Assembly (NCBI GenBank): GCA_902515485.1
Contig: CABXUR010000007.1
Coordinates: 1-35,673, forward strand
DNA length: 35,673 nt
Direction of reading: 5' to 3'
From: an uncultured Pelagibacteraceae bacterium
GTDB lineage: Bacteria; Pseudomonadota; Alphaproteobacteria; Pelagibacterales; Pelagibacteraceae
The translations under genes and the position numbers were made by a program. Positions 1-9,350 of the stretch are shown one piece after another. The notes beneath the pieces are model-generated. The model had not been told where the DNA came from and did no database searches. It was given only the letters and a program-made list of their open reading frames with translations. Every line of letters begins with the position of its first letter. Position 1 is the stretch's first letter.

Positions 1-860
1 AAACTGTCATCTATTGTAATAGCTTGAATACCTGCCTTACCTCCATCAGCTAGATTGTTTTTCAATGTTTGAAAATAACTTTCTAAGTAATTTTGTCCAA
101 CTGCTTCAATCATTTCAATCGAAGCTATTGAATTATATTTACCTTTTAAGTCTCGATAATCTTTAATTTCAATGTTTACTTTTTCATTTAACCCACAATT
201 ATGAATTCGTTCTTTTGCATACTCAAATTGCTTTTTTGAAATTGTTATACAATCCAATTTAATATCATAATTTTTACCACAATATTCTGCAAAACCACCC
301 CATCCACAACCAATCTCTAAAACACGATCTCCAATATTAGGTTGAATTAGATTAATTAGTTTTTGATATTTATTATTTTGTGCCTCAGACAGATTTTTAG
401 TTTGTTCATCAAATATAGCACTAGAATAAGTGAGTGTTTCGTCTAACCATAAAGAAAAAAAGTCATTACCGAGATCATAATGTTTTGCGATATTTTCTTT
501 ACTTCTACTTTTTGTATTTTTGACAAATTTATTTTTAATAAAGTTAAGGAATTTAAGATCTAATATTCCAGCAAATTTATGTACTATGTTTATATTCCTA
601 GCTGTAAATTCGATTAAGTTAGATAAATTATCAGTTTCAAATTCATCTCGCATATAACTTTCGGCAAATCCTACACTACCCCCTTTTATTAAGTTAAAAT
701 TTAATGCTGGATTTTTAATTTTTAAAGTGACTTTTAATTTTTGATCTGGATTACCAAATTTTAAAATTTGACCAGAAAAAGTTGTTATTTCTAAATAACC
801 ATAAATAACTTTATTGAGAATACTAAAAACTATTTTATCTGCTATAGTATATAAAATCAT
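1..860 (-). CDS. cfa: Cyclopropane-fatty-acyl-phospholipid synthase (3' end outside window)
   Basis: SAM-dependent methyltransferase that adds a methylene bridge to unsaturated acyl chains of membrane phospholipids. About 286 codons are visible and the C-terminus, perhaps 110-120 residues of a roughly 400-residue family, lies off the left edge. Visible motifs are AKHYDLGNDFF, the SAM-binding VLEIGCGWGGFAEY and the IEMIEAVG stretch, all typical of this family. The ATG at 860-858 shares one base with the TGA of the upstream DUF1365 gene (TGATG), so translation is probably coupled. It is the last visible gene of the minus-strand run amine oxidase-DUF1365-CFA that directly follows gcvP. A related branch (fatty-acid methyltransferases such as UfaM) cannot be excluded without the C-terminus. 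Confidence 0.9.
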   Translation of the reverse strand, partial: MILYTIADKIVFSILNKVIYGYLEITTFSGQILKFGNPDQKLKVTLKIKNPALNFNLIKGGSVGFAESYMRDEFETDNLSNLIEFTARNINIVHKFAGILDLKFLNFIKNKFVKNTKSRSKENIAKHYDLGNDFFSLWLDETLTYSSAIFDEQTKNLSEAQNNKYQKLINLIQPNIGDRVLEIGCGWGGFAEYCGKNYDIKLDCITISKKQFEYAKERIHNCGLNEKVNIEIKDYRDLKGKYNSIASIEMIEAVGQNYLESYFQTLKNNLADGGKAGIQAITIDDS

Positions 861-1624
861 CAATTCTCAATTGTAATATTGTTTTTAATTTTTATATTTT
901 TTTTGATGAATTTAATTCCTTTTGTCCATAATTTAAACGCCTCATAATGTATCGCTAATATAATTTTAAAGGTCATTATTGGATGTTTTATGTATGATTT
1001 AAGCAAATACTTTGAGTTTAAATCAGTTCTTACACCCTCTTGAGAAGCAAATAAAATCTTACCTTCGCTGTCATATTGATCAATAATAACTGATATTTTA
1101 TTTCCTGGTTTTAATATTCTAAAAAAATAATTGCATTTCATTTCAATAAAAGGAGATACATGAAATTTTTTTGAACAATTATTTTGAATTAATTTATCAT
1201 CTTTCTCAACTCTAAAGATATAAGTATGTTGTTCACCAAATGTATTTTTCACTTCATACAATATTGCAATAAGCTGTTCACTTTGATCATACACATAAAA
1301 TACACTCAAAGGATTGAAAACAAATCCGAGAATTCTAGGATAACATAATAATTTAATCCTTATATTTTTTGTAGAAATTTTATTTTCTTTTAAATTTTTA
1401 TTTACCCAATCAATTAAAGTAGTTCCATCTCTAGCACCATGATCCTTGTCGTAAAAACTTACTAGATTAAATTTATTATAAGAAAATAGATTAACTTTTT
1501 TATCTAATTGATTTAATTCAGATAGTTCTATGAGTAGTGAAAAAACATTATATTTAAAATAATGAACTTTTGGTTTAAATCTTTTATGAACAACCTGGCC
1601 ACTATAAATTGAAGAGTTAATCAT
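860..1624 (-). CDS. DUF1365 family protein
   Basis: A 254-residue protein of the DUF1365 family, whose biochemical role is not firmly known. Family hallmarks visible are the N-terminal YSGQVVHKRFKP, the central RIKLLCYPRILGFVFNPLSVFYVYD and the following YEVKNTFGEQHTY. In many proteobacteria this family sits between a FAD-dependent amine-oxidase-like gene and a CFA-synthase-like gene, exactly as here. That context suggests a part in lipid modification, which is inference. The start codon ATG (1624-1622) lies inside the end of the upstream oxidoreductase gene (8-nt overlap), and the stop overlaps the start of cfa. The C-terminus is Lys/Asn/Ile rich, in keeping with local base composition. Confidence 0.88.
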   Translation of the reverse strand: MINSSIYSGQVVHKRFKPKVHYFKYNVFSLLIELSELNQLDKKVNLFSYNKFNLVSFYDKDHGARDGTTLIDWVNKNLKENKISTKNIRIKLLCYPRILGFVFNPLSVFYVYDQSEQLIAILYEVKNTFGEQHTYIFRVEKDDKLIQNNCSKKFHVSPFIEMKCNYFFRILKPGNKISVIIDQYDSEGKILFASQEGVRTDLNSKYLLKSYIKHPIMTFKIILAIHYEAFKLWTKGIKFIKKNIKIKNNITIEN

Positions 1625-2864
1625 TTAAGGTTTTAAGCATTTCGATTGAAGATTTTATTCCATCTTCATGAAATCCGTAACCAAAATAACTACCCGCGTA
1701 CAAAGTATTGTTAATATTTTGAATTGAACTTAATTTTGACTGACTTTTTAAAGCTTTTTCATCATAATAAGGGTGCGTAAAATCTATCGTATTGTAAATC
1801 AGAGCAGGATTGATATTGAAAAATGGATTTATGGATAAAAAAATATTCTTGTTTATTTCAAGGTTTTGCAATTGATTTAGCCAATAAGTAACTGAAGATT
1901 GTTGATTATTAGTTGGATTTAATGATGAATTCCATGAACACCAAGCTTTTCTATTTTTTGGCATAACACTTTCATCTGAGTGAATAACTGCTTTATTTTT
2001 TCTATATTTGAAATTACTTAAAACTTCTCTCTCTTGAGAGTTTAAATCTGAAATAATATTCATAGTTTCGTCTGCATGAGATGCTAGCACTACTTTATCA
2101 TAAGTAAAAAATTCATTTTCAGATCCATAATAAACTTTTACCAGATTGTTTTCTCTTATAACTTTATTTATTTCATAATTCTTGAAATATTCCCCACTTA
2201 TGTTTGATAGAATTTTATTCACATATGTTTTACTTCTATTAGAAACTGTGTACCATTGCGGACGATTTTTAAGTTTGAATAATCCATGATTTTTAAAGAA
2301 ATTAAGAAAAAAGACCATTGGCATTTGAGAGGCTTCATAAGGAGGCATTGACCATATTGCTGAAACCATTGGAATTATATGATAGTTAATAAAAAATTCT
2401 GATTTTTTTATCTTTTTTAAATATTCCCCAAGAGTAATTTGTTTATCTAGATTATTGATATCTAAATTTTCACATTTTTTATAAAAATTTATAATTTCAA
2501 AAAACATTTTTACAAATTTGAAATTAAACAAATTTTGTCGATTAGAAAAAATACCATTTAAACCCTTACCACAATATTCAATGTTACTATCTTTAACTGT
2601 AACTGAAAATGACATATCGCTTTTTTCAATTTTTACAGCATTCTCATCAAAAAAATTAATTAAATTTGGATATGTGACTTTATTAAAAACCATAAAACCA
2701 ATATCAACTGCAACTTTTTCCTTATCTCCATAAGCAACATCAAGAGTATAGGAATGTCCTCCAAATCGATCTTGTTTTTCAAACAGATCAACTTTATGTT
2801 TTTTTGATAAATAATAGGCTGAACTTAATCCTGATATACCTGAACCAATAACAGCAATTTTCAT
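1617..2864 (-). CDS. FAD-dependent amine-oxidase-like oxidoreductase
   Basis: A 415-residue flavoprotein. The N-terminal dinucleotide-binding fold is explicit: GSGISGLSSAYYLS at residues 7-20, then a Glu at the end of strand two (LFEKQDRFGGHSYT). Further family signatures are VDIGFMVFN near residue 53 and a C-terminal YAGSYFGYGFHEDGIKS that closes the FAD site. It belongs to the NAD(P)-binding amine-oxidase or protoporphyrinogen-oxidase-like group that accompanies DUF1365 and CFA synthase; a fatty-acid desaturase or saturase role is plausible by context but unproven. The start lies only 6 nt after the gcvP stop, with no good Shine-Dalgarno, so it is probably coupled to gcvP. It overlaps DUF1365 by 8 nt. 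Confidence 0.87.
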   Translation of the reverse strand: MKIAVIGSGISGLSSAYYLSKKHKVDLFEKQDRFGGHSYTLDVAYGDKEKVAVDIGFMVFNKVTYPNLINFFDENAVKIEKSDMSFSVTVKDSNIEYCGKGLNGIFSNRQNLFNFKFVKMFFEIINFYKKCENLDINNLDKQITLGEYLKKIKKSEFFINYHIIPMVSAIWSMPPYEASQMPMVFFLNFFKNHGLFKLKNRPQWYTVSNRSKTYVNKILSNISGEYFKNYEINKVIRENNLVKVYYGSENEFFTYDKVVLASHADETMNIISDLNSQEREVLSNFKYRKNKAVIHSDESVMPKNRKAWCSWNSSLNPTNNQQSSVTYWLNQLQNLEINKNIFLSINPFFNINPALIYNTIDFTHPYYDEKALKSQSKLSSIQNINNTLYAGSYFGYGFHEDGIKSSIEMLKTLND

Positions 2865-2870
2865 TAATTA

Positions 2871-5741
2871 TTATGCTGCATCTTCTTTAAATTCATCCAT
2901 ACTTGGACAAGTACAAAAAATATTTTTATCCCCATATACATTATCCACTCTTGCAACTGGAGGCCAAAATTTATTTGCTTTTAAGAATTTTGCTGGATAT
3001 GCAGCTTGCTCTCTTGAATATTTATGGTTCCATTCATCTGAAGCTAATTCAATATCAGTATGTGGTGCATTTTTAATTGGATTATCAACTTTGTCAAATT
3101 TGCCTGACTTGATCATGTCTATTTCAGATTTAATGTTAATTAAAGTATCACAAAATCTATCTAGTTCAGATAAGCTCTCACTTTCTGTTGGTTCGATCAT
3201 CATTGTGCCAGCAACTGGCCATGACATTGTTGGTGCGTGAAATCCATAATCTATCAATCTTTTAGCTATATCTTCTTCAGTAATCCCTGTTACACTTTTA
3301 ATAGATCGTATATCAATTATACATTCATGGGCCACATTTCCATTTGAGCCTTTATAAAGAATTGGATAATGATCTTTTAGTCTATGAGCTATATAATTTG
3401 CATTTAATATTGCAACTTGTGTAGCTAGTTTTAAACCTTGGGATCCCATCATTTTAATATACATCCAAGAAATTGATAAAATACTTGAGCTTCCCCAAGG
3501 TGCTGCTGAAACCGCCCCTATTCCTGTAGCAGGCCCACAATCCTTAACAACTGGATGATTAGGTAGATAAACTTGTAAATGTTTTTTACATGCAATAGGT
3601 CCCATTCCAGGTCCTCCTCCACCATGTGGTATACAGAATGTTTTGTGTAAGTTTATATGACAAACATCTGGACCAAAATTTCCAGGTCTTGCAATACCAA
3701 CAAGTGCATTTAAATTTGCACCATCCATGTAAACTTGACCACCATGTTTGTGAATTAACTCACATATTTCAGTAATTTTTTCCTCGAATACACCATGAGT
3801 AGATGGGTATGTGACCATTAACGCTCCTAGATTTTCAGAATGCATTTCAGCTTTTTTCTTTAAATCCTCAAAATCAACATTTCCTTCTTTATCACAATCA
3901 ACAACAACTACTTTCATACCAACCATTTGTGCGCTAGCAGGATTAGTTCCGTGTGCTGAACTTGGTATTAAACATATATTCCTGTTTTCTTCACCTCTGC
4001 CTAAATGATATTTTCTAATTACCATTAATCCTGCATATTCCCCTTGAGCACCTGCATTAGGCTGAAGTGAAACTCCAGAAAAACCAGTAATAGATCTTAA
4101 CCAATTTTTAAGATCAGTGAACATTGCTCTATATCCTTCCATCTGCTCAATAGGAACAAACGGATGGGGCTCAGCTAATTCTCTCCACGAAATAGGTATC
4201 ATTTCTGCAGTAGCATTTAATTTCATAGTGCATGAACCAAGTGCGATCATAGTTCTGTTAAGTGCTATATCTTTATCCTCTAATTTTTTTAAATATCTAA
4301 GCATTTCAGTTTCTGAATGATATGAATTAAAAACAGGATGTTCTAAATATTTTGATGTTCTTAATAAATTTTTTGGTAGGTTAGGCAAACTCGCAGAAGG
4401 ATCCTCTCTTTTAATTGATTCTGCTGCATTAAAAATTTTTAATAATTGATTTGCTCTGTAAACATTTTTCTTTTCATCAAAAGAAACTGCTAACATTTCA
4501 GAATTAACTTTTCTGATGTTTACTTTTTGATCTAATGCATTTTTATAGATTTGATCAGTTTTATCCTTAGTCACAATTGTGACTGTATCAAAGAAATGAT
4601 CTGAATAAATCTCATACCCTGATTGCTTTAATTTATCTGCAAAGTTTTTAGCTAATTGAGAAACTCGCTCAGCAATAGTTCGGATACCTTTTGGACCATG
4701 ATATATTGTATATGCCGCTGAAACAATTGCTAATAATGCTTGGGCAGTACAAATATTACTTGTGGCTTTATCTCTTCTAATATGTTGCTCTCTTGTTTGA
4801 AGCGACAATCGATAAGCTTTATTTCCATGTCTATCAACTGACACACCAATAATTCTTCCTGGCATCGATCTTTTAAATTCATCTTTAGTTGCAAAGAATG
4901 CAGCATGTGGTCCACCATAACCCATTGGAATTCCAAATCTTTGAGAGCTACCTACAGCAATATCTGCACCTAGTTCTCTAGGAGTTTTTAGTAGTGCTAA
5001 TGCTAATAAATCAGAAACTAGGACTGCCTTACCATTTTTTTTATGGATTTTACTAATTGCTTCACTAGGATCTTTAATATCTCCTAAAGTTCCAGGATAT
5101 TGTAAAATTCCACAAACCAAATCTTCTTTTAATTGATCCAATACTTTATCTTCGTCACCAACAAGTACTTTTAAACCCATTGGTTCTGCTCTTGTTTGAA
5201 TTACATCTATTGTTTGGGGATGACAATTTTCTGAAACAAAAACTAAATTACTATCCTTTTTATTTAATCTATGACTTAATCCCATGGCCTCAGCGGCTGC
5301 TGTTCCTTCATCTAATAAAGATGCATTAGCGATATCCATACCTGTGAAATCAACAACCATTTGTTGAAAATTAAGTAGCATTTCCAATCTACCTTGAGCT
5401 ACTTCAGGCTGATAAGGTGTATAAGCAGTGTACCATCCTGGATTTTCTAAAATATTTCTTAAAATTACATATGGTGTGTAAGTTCCGTAATAACCCATTC
5501 CTATAAAGTTAGAGTAAATTTGATTTTTTTTGGAAATTGCTTTTAATTTTCTTAGTGCTTCATATTCTGAATTTGACTCACCAATATTTAATTCATCTTT
5601 TAATTGGATTTTTTCTGGAACTGTGCTTTTAATTAAATCATCTAGTGATTTGTAATTAAGTTCCTTCAACATTTTATTTTGATCTTCATCTGAAGGTCCA
5701 ATGTGTCTTTTTAAAAAATCTTTTTGAGAATTATGTAACAT
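2871..5741 (-). CDS. gcvP: Glycine dehydrogenase (decarboxylating), P-protein
   Basis: Decarboxylates glycine with pyridoxal phosphate and passes the aminomethyl group to lipoyl-GcvH. It is a single-chain P-protein of 956 residues, the normal length for the fused N- and C-domain form. The PLP lysine is K700 in HINLHKTFCIPHGGGG, and the glycine-rich loop follows immediately. The N-terminal pseudo-domain carries FIGMGYYGTYTP (residues 79-90) and SSQRFGIPMGYGGPHA. The start ATG overlaps the gcvH stop (TAATG), so the three gcv genes are translationally linked. A further oxidoreductase gene starts 6 nt after its stop. Expression should follow the glycine riboswitch ahead of gcvT. Confidence 0.98.
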   Translation of the reverse strand: MLHNSQKDFLKRHIGPSDEDQNKMLKELNYKSLDDLIKSTVPEKIQLKDELNIGESNSEYEALRKLKAISKKNQIYSNFIGMGYYGTYTPYVILRNILENPGWYTAYTPYQPEVAQGRLEMLLNFQQMVVDFTGMDIANASLLDEGTAAAEAMGLSHRLNKKDSNLVFVSENCHPQTIDVIQTRAEPMGLKVLVGDEDKVLDQLKEDLVCGILQYPGTLGDIKDPSEAISKIHKKNGKAVLVSDLLALALLKTPRELGADIAVGSSQRFGIPMGYGGPHAAFFATKDEFKRSMPGRIIGVSVDRHGNKAYRLSLQTREQHIRRDKATSNICTAQALLAIVSAAYTIYHGPKGIRTIAERVSQLAKNFADKLKQSGYEIYSDHFFDTVTIVTKDKTDQIYKNALDQKVNIRKVNSEMLAVSFDEKKNVYRANQLLKIFNAAESIKREDPSASLPNLPKNLLRTSKYLEHPVFNSYHSETEMLRYLKKLEDKDIALNRTMIALGSCTMKLNATAEMIPISWRELAEPHPFVPIEQMEGYRAMFTDLKNWLRSITGFSGVSLQPNAGAQGEYAGLMVIRKYHLGRGEENRNICLIPSSAHGTNPASAQMVGMKVVVVDCDKEGNVDFEDLKKKAEMHSENLGALMVTYPSTHGVFEEKITEICELIHKHGGQVYMDGANLNALVGIARPGNFGPDVCHINLHKTFCIPHGGGGPGMGPIACKKHLQVYLPNHPVVKDCGPATGIGAVSAAPWGSSSILSISWMYIKMMGSQGLKLATQVAILNANYIAHRLKDHYPILYKGSNGNVAHECIIDIRSIKSVTGITEEDIAKRLIDYGFHAPTMSWPVAGTMMIEPTESESLSELDRFCDTLINIKSEIDMIKSGKFDKVDNPIKNAPHTDIELASDEWNHKYSREQAAYPAKFLKANKFWPPVARVDNVYGDKNIFCTCPSMDEFKEDAA

Positions 5742-6121
5742 TAACTAGCACTCTCCTTTGCAAATTTTTCGTATTCTTCTTTGTTCATAAGACTATCCAT
5801 TTCAGATTGATCTTTCATTTTAAGTTTAAAAAACCATGCTGATCCCTCTGGATCTTCATTAATTTTGGAAGGATCATCAACTATTGTTTGATTAGTATCT
5901 ACTACCTCACCACTAATTGGAGTATAAACATCGCTAGCAGCTTTTGTAGATTCTACCACCCCTGCAGTGCCATCTTTTTCAACATTAGAACCTTTTTCAG
6001 GAAGTTCTGCAAAAACTATATCTCCAAGCATTTCTGTTGCATGCTTTGTAATTCCTATTGTCGCTACATCTCCCTCTAAAGTAATCCACTCATGCTCTCT
6101 CGAAAATTTTACTTCACTCAT
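5741..6121 (-). CDS. gcvH: Glycine cleavage system H protein
   Basis: Lipoyl carrier that shuttles the aminomethyl group between GcvP, GcvT and dihydrolipoamide dehydrogenase. The protein has 126 residues, the usual size. The lipoylation site is K60 within [13 protein letters not shown], in the standard hairpin context, and the acidic surface and GEVVDTNQ segment after it match the family. The start ATG shares a base with the gcvT stop and its own stop overlaps the gcvP start, both as TAATG. No lipoate ligase or L-protein gene (lpd) is present in this window, so the complex must recruit its fourth subunit from elsewhere. Confidence 0.97.
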   Translation of the reverse strand: MSEVKFSREHEWITLEGDVATIGITKHATEMLGDIVFAELPEKGSNVEKDGTAGVVESTKAASDVYTPISGEVVDTNQTIVDDPSKINEDPEGSAWFFKLKMKDQSEMDSLMNKEEYEKFAKESAS

Positions 6122-7224
6122 TAATTTACTCCTTTCACATAATTTTTTTTATAAAATGGTAATGCACAAATATTTGCTGGATATTTTTTTCCTCTAACCT
6201 CAAGCAAAATCTTAGTATCAACTTTTGAAAACTCTTTATCAACATAGCCCATCGCTATAGGACCATTTACGCTTGGTCCAAACGTTCCACTTGTTATCTC
6301 ACCAATTTGTAATTCTGTAACATTAAATATTTTTGTTTTTTCTCTAGCAATCAATCTACCTTCGGGTTTAATCCCAACTCTTATTTGATTTGCTCCATCA
6401 TGTATTTGGTTCATAATTTTTTCTGATCCAATAAAACCTCCATTTGATAATCTTGATTTTGAGATTGCCCATTTAAGATTTGCTTCAATCGGAGTTTTAT
6501 TTAAATTTAGTTCGTGGCCATATAAACATAATCCAGCTTCCAATCTCAAGGTATCTCTTGCCCCAAGTCCTATAAGTTGTGCTCCTTTTTCAATTAAATT
6601 TTGCACAAATTTTTCAGCTTTATCATTAGAAATTGATACCTCAAATCCATCTTCTCCTGTGTAACCTGATCTAGTGACAAATAATTTTTGATTACCAGAG
6701 TCGAACCAATTTCCCGACATAAAATGGAGTTTATCGACCCCATTTATAATTGAGTTTAAGATTTCAACAGACTTTGGTCCCTGTATTGCTATTAATGATC
6801 TATTGTTGTCTAAATTCATTTTAAATTTCGTACCTAGTAAATTGAATAAAATCTCAAAATCTTTTTCTTTGCATGCAGCATTTAGTATAATTAAATATCC
6901 ATCCTCAATTTTAGTAATAATTAGATCATCATAAATTCCAGCATCCTCGTTCATTAAAAAACTATATTTAGAGCTGTTTTGTTTAAGATTTTTTAAATCT
7001 AAAGGAAAAATTTTTTCTAATTCTTCTGTTAAGCTTTCGTCGCCATATATAAACAATTGACCCATGTGAGATACATCAAATATTCCAGAATGAAGTCTTG
7101 TAAATTTATGTTCTTCGATAATACCATTGCTGTATTGTATTGGCATTTCATAACCTGCAAACTCTACAAATTTAGCTTGATTGTCTTTGTGTAGATTATT
7201 TAATGACGTTTTTTTTATTTCCAT
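6121..7224 (-). CDS. gcvT: Glycine cleavage system T protein (aminomethyltransferase)
   Basis: Transfers the methylene group from aminomethyl-lipoyl-GcvH to tetrahydrofolate, releasing ammonia and giving 5,10-methylene-THF. The protein has 367 residues, a normal length. Signatures include [10 protein letters not shown] near residue 23, [10 protein letters not shown] near 47, the folate-pocket [21 protein letters not shown] and the C-terminal barrel with [11 protein letters not shown]. It is the first gene after the tandem glycine riboswitch and starts about 14 nt beyond the second aptamer. Its ribosome-binding site is weak (ACGAG), and the ATG itself lies in a perfect 11-nt match to the inter-aptamer linker, which points to translational control. 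Confidence 0.97.
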   Translation of the reverse strand: MEIKKTSLNNLHKDNQAKFVEFAGYEMPIQYSNGIIEEHKFTRLHSGIFDVSHMGQLFIYGDESLTEELEKIFPLDLKNLKQNSSKYSFLMNEDAGIYDDLIITKIEDGYLIILNAACKEKDFEILFNLLGTKFKMNLDNNRSLIAIQGPKSVEILNSIINGVDKLHFMSGNWFDSGNQKLFVTRSGYTGEDGFEVSISNDKAEKFVQNLIEKGAQLIGLGARDTLRLEAGLCLYGHELNLNKTPIEANLKWAISKSRLSNGGFIGSEKIMNQIHDGANQIRVGIKPEGRLIAREKTKIFNVTELQIGEITSGTFGPSVNGPIAMGYVDKEFSKVDTKILLEVRGKKYPANICALPFYKKNYVKGVN

Positions 7225-7308
7225 ATTAACTCGTTTTACCCATCTGTATATTTGCCTGAGAGTTTTGCTCCTTCGGCGAGAATTAAATCTCTTTCCAGAG
7301 TTAATATG
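7222..7308 (-). promoter_or_regulatory. Candidate start-codon sequestering helix of the riboswitch expression platform
   Basis: On the minus strand CATATTAACTC (7308 to 7298) is perfectly complementary to GAGTTAATATG (7232 to 7222), an 11-bp helix that includes the gcvT start codon ATG (7224-7222) and the weak ribosome-binding region. The 5' strand is the linker between the two aptamers plus the first two bases of aptamer 2. The same linker bases 7309-7306 can instead pair with the leader ATGT (7406-7403). The pairing is seen directly; the switching mechanism is inference. Confidence 0.6.
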
Positions 7309-7407
7309 TTACGGTCCTTTTTGCCTGAGAGTTTCCTGGGTGGTTGCTCCTTCGGCCAAATGATTTTCCTTAAAAACTAAGGCTCTATTTTGTCTCCCGT
7401 CTACATC
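7238..7407 (-). promoter_or_regulatory. Tandem glycine riboswitch
   Basis: Two consecutive glycine aptamers on the minus strand, upstream of gcvT. Each has the conserved core GCCGAAGGAGCAA followed by ACTCTCAGGC. Aptamer 1 spans about 7400 to 7311 and closes with ACGG (7400-7397) against CCGT (7314-7311); it has a longer P3 arm containing CCACCCAGGAA and the AAAAGGAC tail. Aptamer 2 spans about 7299 to 7243 and closes with TCTG against CAGA; its P3 arm is minimal. A leader-linker P0 helix is possible between ATGT (7406-7403) and ACAT (7309-7306). No terminator hairpin with a U-run lies before gcvT, so control is probably at translation initiation. Glycine riboswitches ahead of gcvT are known in SAR11. 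Confidence 0.96.
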
Positions 7408-7522
7408 AGCATAAATTGATAAAAAACATGCTAACATACATAAACTATCAAAATTAGTACTATTTGTACACCCTAAAGAACACCTGGGTAAATCAACATG
7501 ATAAATAAGAATAAATGTTAAA

Positions 7523-8032
7523 CTAGACCCTTTTCACAAAAGAAATTAAAGCACCAATAGTAGTCAAAAATCCTGCTAACGGCAAGATTGCAACTGCATA
7601 TTTTTTTGGCATATAATTCTCTTTGAAATCAATACCTTGGAAACTAATTTCAAAATACCACATTTCCCAGTATTTACCTCGCATACCCTCTACAAGTTCA
7701 ACTCCATAAATCATCAAGACTATACCAATTACCATAATCATAACTTTCCAAAACTGGCGTATATATAATGAAAGTCTATTTGGTAATTTTTCATAAATTA
7801 AATTTAAAGCTATATGCTCATTATCTCTTGCTGTGAGAGAAAGTGCTATAAACATTAACCAAATATTACTTAATACTGTTAGCAAATCACCCCAAACAGG
7901 AGGGTTATTGAAAACATATCGCATAGTAACGTTATAAATAGTAAAACCAACCATCGCAGCCAAAAAGAGTGAGCACATAGCTTCCAGTATACGATGGATA
8001 GAACGGTCAATGTTATTTAAAAATTTTAACAT
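7523..8032 (-). CDS. dctQ: TRAP transporter small permease (DctQ family)
   Basis: Small membrane subunit of a tripartite ATP-independent periplasmic (TRAP) transporter in the inner membrane. It has 169 residues with four hydrophobic segments at roughly 15-38, 48-64, 88-107 and 145-167, the standard DctQ layout. The motif NVTMRYVFNNPPVWGDLLT after the first segment is typical. It starts 4 nt after the dctM stop and is the last gene of the TRAP operon; dctQ more often precedes dctM. About 115 nt of non-coding sequence separates its stop from the riboswitch leader, and I see no clear terminator there. The substrate cannot be told from this subunit. Confidence 0.93.
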   Translation of the reverse strand: MLKFLNNIDRSIHRILEAMCSLFLAAMVGFTIYNVTMRYVFNNPPVWGDLLTVLSNIWLMFIALSLTARDNEHIALNLIYEKLPNRLSLYIRQFWKVMIMVIGIVLMIYGVELVEGMRGKYWEMWYFEISFQGIDFKENYMPKKYAVAILPLAGFLTTIGALISFVKRV

Positions 8033-8036
8033 ATCG

Positions 8037-9320
8037 CTAATTACTCATTAGGTTTGGAAGAAACATAGTTAACTCCGGAATAACAAGAATAAAAAATAAA
8101 AGTAAAAACAGTCCAACTAGATAAGGAATTAATGCAACAGCTACTTTTTCGAGACGTACTTGTGCTATTGTTGCAGCAGTAAAATACGCAACACCAACAG
8201 GTGGTGTTACTGATCCTATTAAAAAGCCAACTATTACAACGATAGCTGCTTGTACCTCAGGAAAACCGGCTTGGGCCATAACGTTAACGAGTACTGGACC
8301 AACTATAATAATGTTCACCGCTGAGTCCATTACGGTTCCAAGAAGAAAAATGAATAAAATGACTGCTAAAATAAAGATAATGGGGGAATCCGTAAGACTT
8401 AGAAGCCAGCTTTCAAGATCACCTATTGCACCTAAAGATGTAAGCAACCAACTGAAGGGTCCAGATGCAGCTATGATAATAAAAACCATTGCTGAATTAC
8501 GGAACGCCCGACGAAAAGCACCCGTGCATTCTTTCCATTTAATAGTTCGATAAACGAATACACCTGTTAATAAAGCAACCATTGCTGTGATAGCACCAGC
8601 CTCAACAACTGATGCCACACCGCCCATTACTGAACCCACCAAAACTAAAGGTATGAGAAGAGCGAAAGACGATCTATATAATTCTTTACCGGCTCGACGT
8701 ATCGAAAATGGTTCATCACTACGCTCGAAATTATATTTGATCGCAAAGTAATGATTAATTATCATGATCACAACGCCTATCAATACACCTGGGATAATCC
8801 CAGCAGCGAATAATGCTGCAATAGAAATCTCTGTTGAGTTAGCAAGTACGATCATCATGATGCTAGGCGGAATTATCCCTCCTATGGTTGAACTTACGCC
8901 TGTAACTGCAGCAGAAAACGCAGCAGGATATCCAGCTTTTTTCATAGCTGGTAAAACTAATGCTCCAACTGTAGCTGTATCTGCTACTACAGAACCATTC
9001 ATACCCGCAAAAAACATACTCACAAGAACATTAACTTGGGCCAACCCTCCTCGTATACGTCCGATTAATGCTCTGCTCAAAGCTACTAAACGGTCTGTAA
9101 TTGTTGCGCTTGTCATTAACTCACCTGTTAACATAAAGAATGCAATTGCAGTTAATGGCACCGAGTCGATAGCGTTAAACATTTGACTAGGGATCAAAAC
9201 AAGCGGTACAGCGTCGGTAAATAAAATATAAACAAATGGTATAAGAATTAATATGAAGCCAATAGGAGCACCTAATAAGATTAGAAAAAGGAGTACTACA
9301 AGTAAAATGATGCTATCCAT
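8037..9320 (-). CDS. dctM: TRAP transporter large permease (DctM family)
   Basis: The main translocating subunit of the TRAP transporter, using a sodium gradient in known family members. It has 427 residues and about 12 hydrophobic segments. Family motifs include LLGAPIGFILILIPF at the N-terminus, FFAGMNGSVVADTATVGALVLPAMKKAGYP near residue 103, and the paired SSTIGGIIPPSIMMI and GSVTPPVGVAYFTAA loops that form the substrate and sodium sites. It begins 91 nt after dctP, with a hairpin in between, and is followed closely by dctQ. Sampled sequence lines have higher GC (up to 42-43 percent) than much of the window. Confidence 0.95.
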   Translation of the reverse strand: MDSIILLVVLLFLILLGAPIGFILILIPFVYILFTDAVPLVLIPSQMFNAIDSVPLTAIAFFMLTGELMTSATITDRLVALSRALIGRIRGGLAQVNVLVSMFFAGMNGSVVADTATVGALVLPAMKKAGYPAAFSAAVTGVSSTIGGIIPPSIMMIVLANSTEISIAALFAAGIIPGVLIGVVIMIINHYFAIKYNFERSDEPFSIRRAGKELYRSSFALLIPLVLVGSVMGGVASVVEAGAITAMVALLTGVFVYRTIKWKECTGAFRRAFRNSAMVFIIIAASGPFSWLLTSLGAIGDLESWLLSLTDSPIIFILAVILFIFLLGTVMDSAVNIIIVGPVLVNVMAQAGFPEVQAAIVVIVGFLIGSVTPPVGVAYFTAATIAQVRLEKVAVALIPYLVGLFLLLFFILVIPELTMFLPNLMSN

Positions 9321-9350
9321 GGATACTTATATGTTATGAATTGTTTAAGG

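Noticed and set aside
7404-7522. Promoter or terminator between dctQ and the glycine riboswitch
   Set aside because: Candidate boxes match consensus poorly and the short repeats (ACACC, ACCC/GGGT) do not form a strong hairpin. The gcv promoter must be near here but cannot be fixed.
8764-9186. A 140-codon plus-strand open frame opposite dctM
   Set aside because: It is the antisense shadow of a strongly conserved membrane protein gene; the translation is low complexity with no family signature.
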